Of a stretch of DNA of 64,000 nucleotides, positions 33,213-45,779 are shown one piece after another. Below the pieces are notes generated by a model. It searched no databases. It saw only the letters and a list, made by a program, of their open reading frames with translations, and had not been told where the DNA came from. Position 1 is the stretch's first letter. Each line of letters opens with the position of its first letter. The translations under genes were made by a program, and so were the position numbers. The DNA comes from Fremontodendron californicum (taxonomy: Eukaryota > Streptophyta > Magnoliopsida > Malvales > Malvaceae), in contig JAULJL010000033.1 in NCBI GenBank assembly GCA_030761205.1, positions 5,091,501-5,155,500 of the forward strand, written 5' to 3'.

Positions 33213-33249
33213 CTTTGCACATCTCCTGATTCTCAGGAAATGCACAAAG
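33213..33249 (+). other. hairpin upstream of the B polypurine tract
   Basis: CTTTGCACATCTCCTG and CAGGAAATGCACAAAG form 13 of 16 pairs around a 5-nt loop. It is conserved at 41474-41510 in D. The PPT AAAGAAGGGCAAC follows. Confidence 0.65.
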
Positions 33250-33258
33250 AAGGGCAAC

Positions 33259-35502
33259 TGTGGACACCATTTTTTATCCGGCTTGTTTTAGTTTTAAATT
33301 CAGGTTCATTTTTAATTTCAATTTCATTGATTAATTTTTTATTTCTAATGTTATTTTCAGATTGATTGAAAAAAAAAGGAAGAAGAAGAAGGAAAAAAAA
33401 CAAAAAGTAAAAAAGGGGAAAATCGAAAAAGGAAAAAAAAAGAAAAAACACTTTGGTTTGAACTGAATTTCTTCTTTGGATCATGATTAATCTCTGAAAA
33501 AGGTTTTTTATTTGATTATAAGATCAGAATACAAAAACCCACTTGAATGAAAACTCTTGTGACTAAATTCCCTATAAAAGAACATAAAAAACTTAGCAAA
33601 AGAGGGAGGACCCGGATGAAAAAGCAACATGCCAATACACAGGCGATCAGAGAATTATAGAAAATTCGAAGCAAAATCTTAGAACAAACAACAACACAAA
33701 TCAGCAATAAAACAAGAAAATAGTTTTTCGGTTAGAGGTTTTGATTCGAATTTTTCTGGGGTTTCGGCTTTGAGTTTGTTGATTTGAAGATTCGAAAGGA
33801 GATTACCTAAGGAAAGCCTAGAAGGAGGTCCGACCCAAATTGAGAGTCCATTTAACGGTGGAAAATGGAGGATCGGAGGGCTTGAAATCACGAGTTTCGG
33901 GTTTAGATCTAGGGTTGTTGAAGCCTATTTATGGAAAACCGATTTGATATTGAGGCTTAGGAGATTGAAAGGAAAATTTGGGGAATGTTTTGAAGAAATC
34001 TGGGTTTTGTCGTCGACGGCGAACGATGGTGCGCGGTGAAAACGACAGAGATGACTGCGGAGTCTCGTCGATTTCTGGAAAATTGTTGGAGGATGCTGGG
34101 TTTTGTTCTTCAAGGGAGAGAGAGACTTGCAGAGTTTTTTTTTTTTTTTTCTTTTGAGGGGTAAGAATGAATAAAAAAATTATGTGTTTTAAGGGATACA
34201 TACGGGTCGGGTCGCAGGACTCGCGTACGGCCCGCACGCCATCCCGACCCGAATGTAGTTCATTCCCTTTTTATTTTTTATTTATTTATTTTTCATTTTG
34301 ATTTTTCTATTTTGTTTTTTTTTAATATTTATTTTGTTATGATTTTATTATTATTATTTTGTTGTTGTTGTTTTCTTTTTTTTATTATTTATTTATTTTT
34401 TTGACTAATTAGTTTTGTTTTTTTTTGCAGGTGTATTTTTTTTTTAAGATTAATTTATTATTATTATTTTTCATGATTTTAGGTTTATTTGATATGGGTA
34501 TGATTTAGTTTAGGTTTTTTTTTTTTTTAATGATTATTATTATTATTTTTTAAATAGCATGATTTAATTTAGTTTTTTTTAGGATTAATTATTTTTATGA
34601 TTACTTTTAAAGCATGAATTAGGTTTATTTTTTATCGTTTTTATTCTTTAGAAAGCATGTTTAGATTATTATTATTATTTTTAGATTTGCATGATTTTTC
34701 GATTCATTTGTTTTATTAATTTTAGATTTGCGTGATTTTTAGATTTATTTGTTTTAATATTTTAGATTTTCATGATTTTTAGGTTTATTTGTTTAGATTT
34801 TTGGATGTTTAGGATATTTTTATGATTTTTAGATTTTTGCATGTTTAGGATATTTTATTATTTTAGATTATTGCGTGTTTAAGAATTTATATGATATTAT
34901 TTTAGGTTATTGTATGTTAAGGAATTTATATTTATATTTTTAGAATTGCATGATTTAGGGTTATTATTTTTAGTTGTGCATGATATGATATTATTATTAT
35001 TTTTTTATAGAATTTTCCATGAATTAGGAATTTATTTATTTTTATTATTTTTAGATGGCATGTTAGGTTTATTGATTTCTATGATCTTTAGATGGTATGT
35101 ATGGTTTTATGATTTTTATGATTTTTAGATGGCATGTTAGGTTTTATTTATTTTCTTATTTTTAGGTTTTATTTTACATGATTAGGAAAATGAATGTTGA
35201 CTTAGGTAGATTGATTAAGACCATTTAGAGACCAATTTAGAATATTATGTGACTGATATGGTACTATCTTTAGGATAGGCGTTGTGGGGGTGTTACTCTT
35301 TCCCTGCACGGAATCGAACTCCCGAACCTAGTTCTGAAACGTAGATCAGAACCTATTCTTTTTAGGGTGCCTTGGTCAAGCTTAGGATAACTTTAAAAAG
35401 GATAGATTCATAAAGGTGACTTATCACACCTAGTTAGATGATTAGTGGCGACTCCATAATTTGTGTCTAGTTTGCTAAATTCGCATTTGGCACGTTATGA
35501 CA
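33259..35502 (+). repeat. 3' LTR of B
   Basis: TGTGGACACC...CACGTTATGACA, followed by CACAT. Confidence 0.92.
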
Positions 35503-35507
35503 CACAT

Positions 35508-35870
35508 TTTTCATAATGCTCATGCATTTCACCATTTACATAATGTCCATGCATTCACCATGTACATTTTTTTTATAAGGCTCACGCATTCACCATATAC
35601 ATTTTTTATAATCCTTATGCATTCATTATGTACAATTTTTATGCTCATGCACTCATCATTTACATTTTTCATAATGTTACTGTTAAACTTTGTGAATATT
35701 TTTGATGTTGTCATTAACTTCATTCTTTCGTTTATTTGCATCATACATGTGCATTTCATGAAAGTATTTGAGTCCTAAATTTTAAATTGTGGTAATGAAA
35801 GGTTCAAAGATAGCTCAAGCAATCAAAGATCCTGGGGCATTCCTACAACATTTGTTCACGAGTTAAAGCA
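35508..35870 (+). other. leader of D, final segment
   Basis: Degenerate CATGCATTCACCATGTACATTTTT repeats, then sequence shared with A and B up to the gag start. Confidence 0.65.
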
Positions 35871-37403
35871 ATGGTAGAGGAACAGGCTGCTAGGATTCGT
35901 TCACGGTTTAAAGCAATGGTAGAGGAACAGGCTGCTAGGATGAATGAAATAGAAAAGGCACATGATGAAACGAAAGAACAATTGGCCAAGATGATCGATT
36001 TGATGATGAATTTGAACAAACAGAGAGGGGTAGAATAAGTAACTAATCAAGAGAAAAATCAATCACCATATGATGAAGATCTTACATATCTACCTGATCT
36101 AAGTAAATTTCGAGGTCAAACTGGAATGTCAGTGACATCATCATCTATTTAACACCGATTCTCAGGATACACCATTCCTGTGCCTGGGGCAAAATTGTCA
36201 GATCTTGTCCAAGTTTTAGGTTTAAATGATCCCAAGAAACAAGAAAGGCTAAAGGTAGTTGAAGAGATTGACTCTCGCAAAATGAGTCTTATAGAGGAAA
36301 GACTCCGGGCTGTTGAGAGGATGGATTTCTATGGCTCCATGAACGTTGCTGGGCTTTGCTTGGTGCCCGATGTAATCATTCCGCCAAAGTTCAAGACTCC
36401 AGATTTTGAGAAATATGATGGGACTAAATGCTCGATAACCCATGTCACAATGAATTGTAGAAACATGGCTGCTCACACACGTGATGAGAAGTTGCTGGTA
36501 CATGTCTTCCAAGATAGTCTCATGGGGTTCGCTGCAAGATGGTATGTCCAATTGAATAGAACCCGCATCCGTTCATGGAATGAGCTGGAAAGGGCATTTA
36601 TAGCGCAGTACAAGCATATTGTTGATATGGCTCCAGATCGTTTAACCTTTTAGAATATGGAGAAGAAAGCTACTGAAAGCTTCAAAAAGTATGCTCAGAG
36701 ATGGAGGGATATTGCTGCCGAAGTCCAACCACCTCTCACTGAAAAAGAAACTACAGTCTTGTGTATTAGTACCCTTAAAGCACCATACTATGAAAGGATG
36801 ATTGGGAATGCCACCAAGAATTTTCCAGACATGGTAATCTCTGGGGAGATAATTGAGAATGCTATAAAGAGTGGCAAGCTTGAAGCTGGATAGACATTCG
36901 ATGCAAAGAATGGGGAATCTAAAAAGAAGGAAGAAGATGTTAAAAATGTGACTTATGGAGGACAACAAACAGGAGGTCTTCCATACCATCCATATCCCAT
37001 GTACCAACATTATTATCCCATTGTAAATAATGTTGCATCACAACCTACTTTTCGGCCAAACTTTTACCCACAACTGCCTGCTTTCATAACTGGTCCATCT
37101 ACACCTGCAGCTAGGCCTATTCCCCAAAGAAGACCAAGAAACAGTCAAGAGAAAATTCTGATCCCAATTTCTGATCTTTTTCATTTGTTGATAAAAAACC
37201 AGTACCTTACTCCTGTGCCTTTAAAGACAATTCCAAATCCATCAGCAAGGAATTATGATCCTAACAGCAAGTGCGATTATCATATAGGGGCAATTGGGCA
37301 TTCAATGGAAAAATATAGGTAGTTGAAAGAAAAGATTGAAGATCTCATTAATGACGGTACCTTGACTTTGGATGTTTTGGAACAATGGAGATTTGGAGTT
37401 TGA
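35871..37403 (+). pseudogene. element D gag with in-frame stops
   Basis: One frame can be followed from ATG 35871 (MVEEQAARIRS) to TGA 37401-37403, about 510 codons. It is broken by TAA at 36036, TAA near 36150 and TAG at 36651, 36894 and 37320. N-terminal coiled coil; LDDP-like linker (LNDPKKQERLKVVEE); capsid core PPKFKTPDFEKYDG, HVFQDSLMGFAARWYVQL, RSWNELERAFIAQYKH, KATESFKKYAQRWRD; a Pro/Tyr-rich linker; a degenerate knuckle CDYHIGAIGHSMEKY. This is Tat/Ogre-like Gag. There are no frameshifts; each TAG fits a C-to-T change of CAG. Confidence 0.85.
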
Positions 37404-40315
37404 GTATGGGGAATGTCACCTCAAATACTCAGTCTGAATAATTCCAAATTTGTGATGTTTTCATTTTTTCCTAGGCATGTCATTTTTAACATTGATTAGA
37501 CGTTTAATAGTTTTGTTTTGTTGGAAATTGTTTTGGATATTACAAAAAATTGGTGATTATTTCTCGGAAATGAACTTTGCAACCTATTCCCATGACCAGT
37601 TAGTTGTAAAAGCTTGATTCCTTTGACAATATAAGTTAGAAATTTCATGAACTTCACCTTCTTTTGACCAGGAAATGAATCCCAAAAGGTCAATGATCTT
37701 CGTCTAAGCAATGAGCAATGAAACAACATTTAATTTACAAAACAATTTTTGAAAAACAATACATGAGGCACTCTTTTGAAAGAATCTGGATTTTGGTAAT
37801 TTGGTAAATGTCAAGGCTATCTAGAGCCTCAAACATATCACCTTTAAGTTCTTTCACCAAGACCAAATTTTTCCTTTCCTGAATGGTATCCTTTACTTGC
37901 ATCATAGGGCAAAATTATCTTAAAGTCCTATTTTCCCAGCATCCTTGAATGCCTTAACTTGAATGACATGCATTTTCACCCAGTTATCCTATACCATGTC
38001 TTGGGATAGGATTACCAAAGAGCCAAATGACCCGATGTTTTTGCACACCATTACCGACTTGTGCAAACTTTGTTTTCCTATATGATTGAATGAAATTACA
38101 TGGATATCTTGATAAAGCCGGTAAAGGAGAATTGTTAGGTTGGGCCTTTATTTGGATAGCCATATTGAGATGATATATGAGTTGAAAAAAAAATGAAAAG
38201 AAGAGATTGTGACATCATGCATATGAGATATTCAAATGGATTTTTTATCTACTTCACCTAGGGGTTTGCTTTTCAATGGAAATATTCATACTTGAAATGA
38301 GAGATGGCCATCGTTCATATTCCTTTCACAAAATGAGAAATTATCCTTTGCTACCCCTTTTAGCCTATTGAATTATTTTTTGAACCTTAACTAAGGATCA
38401 CCCTCCACACCATGGGGGCATGTATGAAGAATTATCTTTCTATGAATGAACGCTTGGATCATTATTCTACACCATGAAAAGAATGCCTTATGTCAGGGGG
38501 CAAATGTTGAAATGGATTGAGTTTTAAATTTTCAAACTCACTTTGTGATAGGAAAGTCTGTGAAAAGAAAGAAGAAAAAAATGAAAGAAAAAAAGAAAAA
38601 AAATGAAAAGAAAAGTTCACAAGATTAAATCCTCATGATCCATGGTTTGATGAAAAGAATTATGGAAAATATTATGAGAAGTAGAAATGATGAAATCTCC
38701 ATGAAGATAAATGATCCATGGTTTGATTACTTTCAAAATTAAGAGAAAGATATGAAATGTTGAGAAGAGAAATGCTCCTTGGTTTAATTACCTTTAAACA
38801 CGTTTTTGGGCCTGATTATCCTTTCTTTCATAACTCCACACCTTAGCCTACATTACAAGCTTAAAAAGTCCATTTTGATCAAGTATGAATGTTTAAGTTG
38901 GAGACTTTTTTCTCAGATTCTATCTCATAGTTTTGAATTGTCACTGAAAAAGTTTGAATTCTCAAATGCATGGTAGAGCAAAAAAAAAAAAAGAATGGAA
39001 CTCTGGGCGAAAACCCATAAACGGGCAGTCTAGAGCAAAATCTTGAAAGCAACTCTGCATGATTGTGCCGAGGCCCAACAAGAAGTACTAGATGGCTTGA
39101 ACCTACCAGGGAACACCAGACACTATTGAGAGACTTAAAAATGTCAATATTATTTGGATGACTTGGCCCAAAATTGAAAATCTCTTTTCCTTTTTGTCCA
39201 AATTTTGAACCCATCATAGATAGTCTTTACATTTATTAAATTCCTATATATCAAGAAACTAAGAAAGAGTGCCAAAATTGATTGTGTTTTCTTTTTGTGA
39301 AAACCTGATTGTTGAAGGAAATTCATTGTGAGTTTAGATGAAAAAACATTGATTTTTCCCTTATGTGATGAAAACCTCTCTTGATAACCAAAACCTTGAC
39401 AAATTGAAATACCCAATGCGCCAAATTGTGATTCACCTTGTCCATTCTTGCAGTAATCACCAGTTTTTAAGAGCTCCAAAGTTGTATTTTTGTTTAGAAA
39501 AATGGAAACTTGATTTTTGAACATGGAAAATAGTGATGTGGGGGCAATTTTTATTTACCATGAGGCATGATTGAAAAATGATTTTTGGGCATATTCTTTC
39601 TTTTCAAAGAATTTTCAAAAGATTGGAACATGAAAATATTCAGGTTGGGAATGATATATATGAGTTTTGAACCAGTATGATGAGAGTGACATTTCTGGAG
39701 GCAAAAATAAGAAGGTTTTTCACCATGATGAGAGGACTGGCTTCTAGAATAGGATCTATTGAGTCGACAAATGGTAGAATAGGCTCTTTTGCATCATTTC
39801 ATTGAAGATTTTTCAGTTTGAAATTTCAATACGCTTGAAGATGACATTCTGGGAAGAAAGAAAAATGTGATAAGAACAATGAAAGAGTTTTGGAAATACA
39901 TATGTTTAAAGCCTTAGAACTAAAAGAGATGTTTTTTGAGAAAGAAAAAGCATTGTGATCAACTGATGAAATTAGCGGAGGTCAGCCTAGTCCTAAGTCC
40001 AAGTGTTTGGAAGCTGAAAAAGGACGAAATGAAGAGCTTGTGTATCCTTTTGTCACAATTAAAGATTCATGATATTAGTTTGCATTCCATCACATGACAT
40101 TCATTTTATGCATTGCGTTCCATGGCATTCATGTCATTCATCGCTTGGATTTAACATATGAGAAAGATTTTAGTTTTTGAATTTTGAAATCGAACCTTTT
40201 CAAAACCTTTATTGAGGATGGTTCTTTTCAAGGTGAAGTTTGGAACCTCGATTGAGGAAAATTTTTAAGTGAGAATTTTGAGCATTCAGTTGAGGAAAGC
40301 ATAAAAAATGATATT

Positions 40316-40870
40316 TTCTTTTCAAAACCTCCGGATATCTTTTCAAAATCCTCCGGGTATCTTTTCAAAACCACTGGGTATCTTTTCAAAAACCTTCGGA
40401 TATCTTTTCAAAACCTCTGGGTATCTTTTCAAATCCTCCGGGTATCTTTTCAAAAACTTCGGGTATCTTTTCAAAATCCTCCAGGTATTTCTTCAAAAAT
40501 CTTCGGTTATCTTTTCAAAAACCTCCGGGTATCTTTTCAAATCCTCCAAGTATCTTTTCAAAACCTCCGGGTATCTTTTCAAAACCCTCGGGTATCTTTT
40601 CAAAATCCTTCGGGTATCTCTTCAAAGCCTCCGAGTACCTTTTTAAAAACCTCAGGATATCTTTTCAAAACCTTCGGGTATCTTTTCAAAACCTTCGGGT
40701 ATCTTTTCAAAACCTTTGGGTATCCTTTTAAAAGCCTCCGGGTATCATTTTAAAAGCCTCCGGGTATCATTTTCAAAGCCTTTAAGTATCATTTCTAAAA
40801 CCCCAAGGAATCGTTTTTCCAAACCTCAGGGAATCATTTTTCAAAACCTCTGGGTATATCTATAAGAACC
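40316..40870 (+). repeat. tandem array, about 21-bp unit, in the D 3' region
   Basis: About 25 copies of CTTTTCAAAACCTCCGGGTAT. The unit length near a multiple of three keeps an accidental frame open. Confidence 0.85.
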
Positions 40871-40904
40871 TCTGGTTATCAATTTAGAACTTTTGGGTAA
40901 ATTT

Positions 40905-41440
40905 TTTCAAAAATCTTAAGAGGAGTTTTTAATCGTTTGGTATTTAAAGTTGATGCCTCGTTGGGAGGAGTTTTTCTTCATTGGGATATTTAAAGTTGAT
41001 GCCTTGTTGGGAGGAGTTTTCCTTCGTTGGGATATTTAAAGTTGATGCCTCGTTGGGAGAAGTATTTTTTTTGTTTGGTATTTAAAGTTGATGCCTCGTT
41101 AGGAGGAGTTTTTCTTCGTTAGGTTATTTAAAGTTGATGCCTCGTTAGGAGGAGTATTTTTTCGTTTGGTATTTAAAGTTGATGCCTCGTTGAGAGGAGT
41201 TTTTTCTTCGTTGGGTATTTAAAGTTGATGCCTCGTTGAGAGGAGTTTTTTCTTCGTTGGGAATTTAAAGTTGATGCCTTGTTGATAGGAGTTTTTTCTT
41301 CGTTGGAAATTTAAAGTTGATGCCTCGTTGAGAGGAGTTTTTTCTTCGTTGGGAATTTAAAGTTGATGCCTCGTTGAGAGGAGTATTTTCGTTTGGAGTT
41401 TATGCCTTGTTTAGAGGAGCATTTCTACGATGGGCTTTAC
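40905..41440 (+). repeat. tandem array, about 46-48-bp unit, in the D 3' region
   Basis: About 11 copies of TTTAAAGTTGATGCCTCGTT plus GGGAGGAGTTTTTCTTCGTT, the same family as 32640-33180. Confidence 0.85.
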
Positions 41441-41473
41441 TTTCAGTGTTGAGAACATGTAAGGTGTCTACGT

Positions 41474-41510
41474 CTTTGCACATCCCCTGGTTCTCAGGAA
41501 ATGCGCAAAG
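41474..41510 (+). other. hairpin upstream of the D polypurine tract
   Basis: CTTTGCACATCCCCTG and CAGGAAATGCGCAAAG pair at 13 of 16 positions with the loop GTTCT. The PPT AGAGGGCAGC follows. Confidence 0.65.
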
Positions 41511-41518
41511 AGGGCAGC

Positions 41519-43652
41519 TGTAGACACCGAAATGTATTCGGGTTTTTTTTTTATTTAGTTTTAATTTCTAAAAATAAAGGAAAAAAATAGGGAAAATACG
41601 AAGACAAAAAAAAATCAGAAACAGGATTGATCAAACAAGACTTTTTTTTAGACTAGAATTAAGAGACTCCATATGGCTTAAAGATGAGGATATGATTGTG
41701 GAAGAAGTTCAAACTCAATTTAAACAGAAACTCTAGACTAAGTTTTTCTATATAATCGACCTCAATCACAGCAATAAGGAGGGACCCCGATTCACAATAG
41801 AGTAGGTAATACACAGAATCAGTGAATCACAAGAAATAAAATATTTTTTAGAGTTTGGTTTCCAAAACTTTGGGGTTCTGGGGTCTAGTGGTGGTTTATA
41901 AAATCTATGGTGAAGGTCTAAGAAAAGGTGTGAGGAGCATTTGGCCAGAGTTTGGTGACTATCGGACAGTCACCGGGGAAGATCGGAGGAGAAAAAGTCG
42001 CGGACTTAAAACCTAGATCTACGGGGATTTAGATGAATTTTAGAAAGAATAAGCTAGGAAAGAGGAAGAGGGGGTCGAGGAGATTCGAAAAAGGCAAGTC
42101 TTTTTGATTTTGGGTCATCGGCACGGTGGCTAACGGAGGCTGGTAGAGGAGCGTGCAGTGGCCGAATTATGCAAACGAAGAACACAGTGTTTGTGTTCTT
42201 GAGGGGAGAGAAAATAGAGAAGATTTTTTTTTTTTTTAGAAATAGGTAAGATTCTGAAAAAAAAAAAAGCCTAATTACAAATTATTTGGGTTAGGCAAAG
42301 GGGTCTGCGCGGTAAGCCGCGCACTGTCCCGACCCAAATGTTAAATTTTTTTCAATTCCTTTCTTTTACGTTTTGGCATTTGTAATTGTGGGTTTTGGCT
42401 TTATTTTTGTTTGGTTTATTTATTAAGTTGTGATCATGTAATGATTAGGCTATTATTTAGGTAATGATCATGTAATGATTAGATAATTATTATTTTATGA
42501 TCGATGTGGTATTGATTATGATGATTAAGTGATGATTATATGATGATTTTGATTTATTTTTTATTTTGATTAGATAATTATTATATATGATTTATTTTAT
42601 TACTAACATTATTTTATTTTATGTTTTAGGTCTAGGTTATTTTAATTAGGTTTATTTGATTAATTATTTTGGATTTTTTATTTTTAAAAGCATGATTAGT
42701 TTTTTTTAGAAAAGCATGATTAGGTTATTTTATTTTATTTTTAGAAGCATGATTAGGTTATAGAAGCATGATTTAGGTTATAATTTTTTTTTTTGCATGA
42801 TAAATATGATATGATTTTTTTTTTTAGATTAATGCATGATTTTAGGAATATTTTTTGTTGTTGAGATTAATGCATATTTTTATTATTTATTATTATTTTT
42901 GTTTTCTAGATATTACATGATTTAGGAATATTATTATTTTTATTTTAGAAGCATGTTTAGTTTTATTTTTATGATTTTTAGATTTTTGTATGATATGATA
43001 TTATTATTTTTAGATTATTGCATGTTTACGAATTTATATGATATTTTTAGATTGTTGCATGTTTAGAAATTTATATTTATATTTGATTTATATTTTTATT
43101 TTTAGAATTGCATGATTTAAGATTATTATTTTTAGGTCTGTATGAAATGATATTATTATTTTTAGATTTTTGCATGAATTAGGAATTGATATGATATATT
43201 TTTATTGTTATTATTATTAGATAATTTTGGCATGTTAGGTTTTATTATTTTTAATATTGTTTGATGGCATGTTAGGTTTTATTTATTTTTGTTATTATTT
43301 TATTTTTATTACTAGATTATTTTGCGTGATTAGGAAAATGAATGTTGACTAAGGTAGATCAATTAAGATCATTTAGATAAGACCAATTTAGAATAATATG
43401 TGACTGATGTGCTACTATTTTTATAGGCGTTGTGGGCGTGCTCATCTTTCCTCACACATAACCGAACTCCCGAACCTAGTTTTGATAAGTAGACCAAAAC
43501 CTATTCTTTGTAGGGTGCCTTAATCAAGCTTAGGATTACTTTAAGAAGAATAGATTCATATAGGTGACTAATCACACCTAGATTAGATTATTAGTGGCGA
43601 CTCTATCATTTGAGTCTAGCTTGCTAAAATTCGTATTTGGCACGTTATGACA
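41519..43652 (+). repeat. 3' LTR of D
   Basis: TGTAGACACCGAAATG...CACGTTATGACA, 2134 bp, followed by the target duplication GTTAG. Confidence 0.92.
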
Positions 43653-44607
43653 GTTAGTGCACCCGAACTTTGCCTTTTTCGTTTGAGCTCTGAATCCGGA
43701 TTTTTCTTCTCCAATATCTTCCAAAAAACATAAAATTAAGATCTGAAAGTTTTCATAATTTTTTGAGCTCGGATTCTATTTTTACCAGATTGTCCAATTT
43801 GCCCCTTAAACCCCAAACTCCAGTTTTACTCAAAACGGTTCTGATTTTTGGATTTTCTTTTTCCACAGCCTTCGTTATATATTGAATTGGAGTTCATCCG
43901 AAAACACCTAGTTTTTACGATCGAATTCCCCTCCGATTTTGTTTTCCCCTTTTCAACCTCGAGAATTTTCTCGTTTTTCTGTTTTTCCTCTAACCGGCTC
44001 TTCCTTGGGATACACTTTGAACTGGGGCTTAGGATATTTTTGTTGAGTTATCCTTTATCAACTTGGCGCTTCAATTTCACCGAATCGAGCCATTTCTGTA
44101 GTTTTCCCCAAATCTGTGAATTTCTTATTTATTGATTAAATCCTTATTTTTCTTTTTTCTTTCAAACCAATTCTTCTTTCAACTCCAAGTCAAAATTGGA
44201 CCTTCTAATATTTGTAATTGCTGATCTTATTCCATTTGGGACCTCCACTTTCGTCCAATTTGATCGTTTCGCATTTTTCCCCAAATTTGTGCAATTAGGT
44301 ATTCCCTTTCACTGAATTTCTGCAACTCGTCTTTCGAACTCTATATCTTTCGTTGTAGACCTCGAATTATCAAAATTCTTTCACCATTGTTCAATTCAAC
44401 TTTGAGTCTTGATTTTGACTGAGTGTTGACTTTTTTAGTGTTCGACTTTTTTAGGGTTGACTTTTTTTTAGTTGACTTTTTGTGTCGACCCCCGAAATGA
44501 AGTCTTGGAGACACATTTGTGCGATGGTGGAAGTCTCTCTACGTTTCGGGAAGTTGAAAGGAGAATTTGTCCGGTTTAAGGGGCTTGAACAAAATTTGGT
44601 GTCTATA
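43653..44607 (-). repeat. 3' LTR of F, proximal part
   Basis: It continues the F LTR cut by D (TTAGTGCACCCGAACTTTGCC on both sides). It ends at GGTGTCTATA, the complement of an LTR start with one change (TATAGACACC instead of TGTAGACACC). It holds W-box-like TTGACT motifs at about 44414-44482. The plus-strand frame at 43848-44135 has no recognisable features. Confidence 0.82.
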
Positions 44608-45099
44608 GCCGTCCCTTTTTTACTATTGCTGAGAATTAGGAATTAGGCAAAGTTAAAATAGACAATAATTTTGTCCGGTTAGTGAAATCACATGTGTAGG
44701 ATAAAAGGGAGAATTTCCATTTTTTATTTCCATAATTTGATCTTTTTCATTTTTTGTAAACTATAAAATAAAAAGAATTTGTCCTTAAATTGAGTTCCTT
44801 GACTAATTAAGGCTCGACCCGTCTTAAGGAAAATGAGTTCAATTTGTAAGAGAAGATAATACCTCGACGGAAGTCCTAGGGCCTCACCCTATCTTGGTAC
44901 AGCTTTGACTAAAACAAAAAGATTTGTCCTTAACTTGAGTTCCCTGACTAATCAAGGCTCGACCTATCTTACGAAAACGAGTTTGATTTGCAAGAGAAGA
45001 CAATACCTCGACGGAAGTCCCAGGACCTTACTTATCTTGGGGTGATTTTACTGGCGATACCAAAAATTTAAAAGGACCTGGGCGAAACCATAGATCTAA

Positions 45100-45310
45100 A
45101 AGTTATCTAGGTGAAAACATTGATAATTTTCAAATAAGATAACTTGGGTAGAACCAGAAGTCAAAAAGTTATCTAGGCGAAACCATAGATAATTTTGAAA
45201 TGAGATGACTTGGGCGGAACCAGAAGTCAAAAAGTTATCTAGGCGAAACCATAGATAATTTTCAAATGAGATGACTTAGGCATAACCAGAAGTCGAAAAG
45301 TTATCTAGGT
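45100..45310 (-). repeat. tandem array, about 64-bp unit, in the F 3' region
   Basis: Three to four copies of AAAAGTTATCTAGGCGAAAC plus CATAGATAATTTTCAAATGAG and GATGACTTGGGC. Confidence 0.8.
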
Positions 45311-45311
45311 G

Positions 45312-45600
45312 AAATCTTGGATGTCTTGTCCATGAAAAGTCTGGTTGTCTTGTCCAGGAAAATTTGGATGTCTTCTCCGAAATCTGGTTGTCTTGTCCAG
45401 GAAAATTTGGATGTTTTGTCCGAAAGATCTGAATGTCTTGTCCAGGAAAATTATATAAATGACATGTGTCAAGATAATCGAGCTCTAAGGCAACCTGGCA
45501 GAGTTTTCAAAAAATCTCTTTTCACACGGCACTATATATAATTTTTGGGAAGAGATTATGTCTTGGATGTCTTGTCCGAAGGATTTTGGACGTCTTTCCT
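45312..45600 (-). repeat. short tandem repeats GGATGTCTTGTCCAGGAAAATTT
   Basis: About eight degenerate copies of roughly 22-24 bp. The 74-codon plus-strand frame here is only the repeat. Confidence 0.75.
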
Positions 45601-45779
45601 TCCTTTTGCGTCGGCTGTGTTGGGCTTAAAAAGGAAAGCTTTCTACAGTTCCTGCAATGTTAGTCAAATGCAATGATGTTCTTGATAAGTTTTGCAACAT
45701 GCTAGTAAGATGCATGTTCCCTATGGATGAAATGCAATTACATGATTGTGTTTAGAGTTTTTAAATCCATGATTTTCAC

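Larger units (their letters stand above)
24712..35502 (+). mobile_element. element B, Tat/Ogre-like non-autonomous gypsy retrotransposon
   Basis: LTRs at 24712-26947 and 33259-35502; the target duplication CACAT is at 24707-24711 and 35503-35507. The PBS is intact, the leader carries three module copies, gag has only its N-terminal piece and a remnant near the zinc knuckle, there is no pol, and a 4.2-kb 3' untranslated region with two tandem arrays follows. The LTRs differ visibly (for example TGTAGACACTGG versus TGTGGACACCAT), so it is older than C. It is inserted in the leader of D. Confidence 0.93.
37404..41473 (+). other. 3' untranslated region of D
   Basis: No protease or pol. It shares blocks with the B 3' region and, inverted, with the F 3' region (for example GAATTCTCAAATGCATGGTAGAGC at 38959 versus the minus strand near 46697-46720). 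Two tandem arrays lie at its end. A 112-codon frame at 40308-40646 is a by-product of the 21-bp array. Confidence 0.7.
14123..43652 (+). mobile_element. element D, Tat/Ogre-like gypsy retrotransposon, hosting C and B
   Basis: The target duplication GTTAG is at 14118-14122 and 43653-43657, directly outside TGTAGACACC (14123) and TTGGCACGTTATGACA (43652). With C and B removed, D keeps a 5' LTR remnant, part of its leader, a stop-ridden gag, a 4.1-kb untranslated 3' region and a 3' LTR. A deletion joins the middle of the 5' LTR to the leader, so it has no PBS. It has no protease, RT or integrase. Confidence 0.92.

Noticed and set aside
40308..40646. 112-codon repetitive frame (KTSGYLF repeats)
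   Set aside because: Open only because it reads through a tandem array of about 21 bp; other units break it, and it has no gene context.
43848..44135. 95-codon plus-strand frame in the F LTR
   Set aside because: T-rich LTR DNA; the related LTR fragment at 51900-52300 does not preserve the frame.
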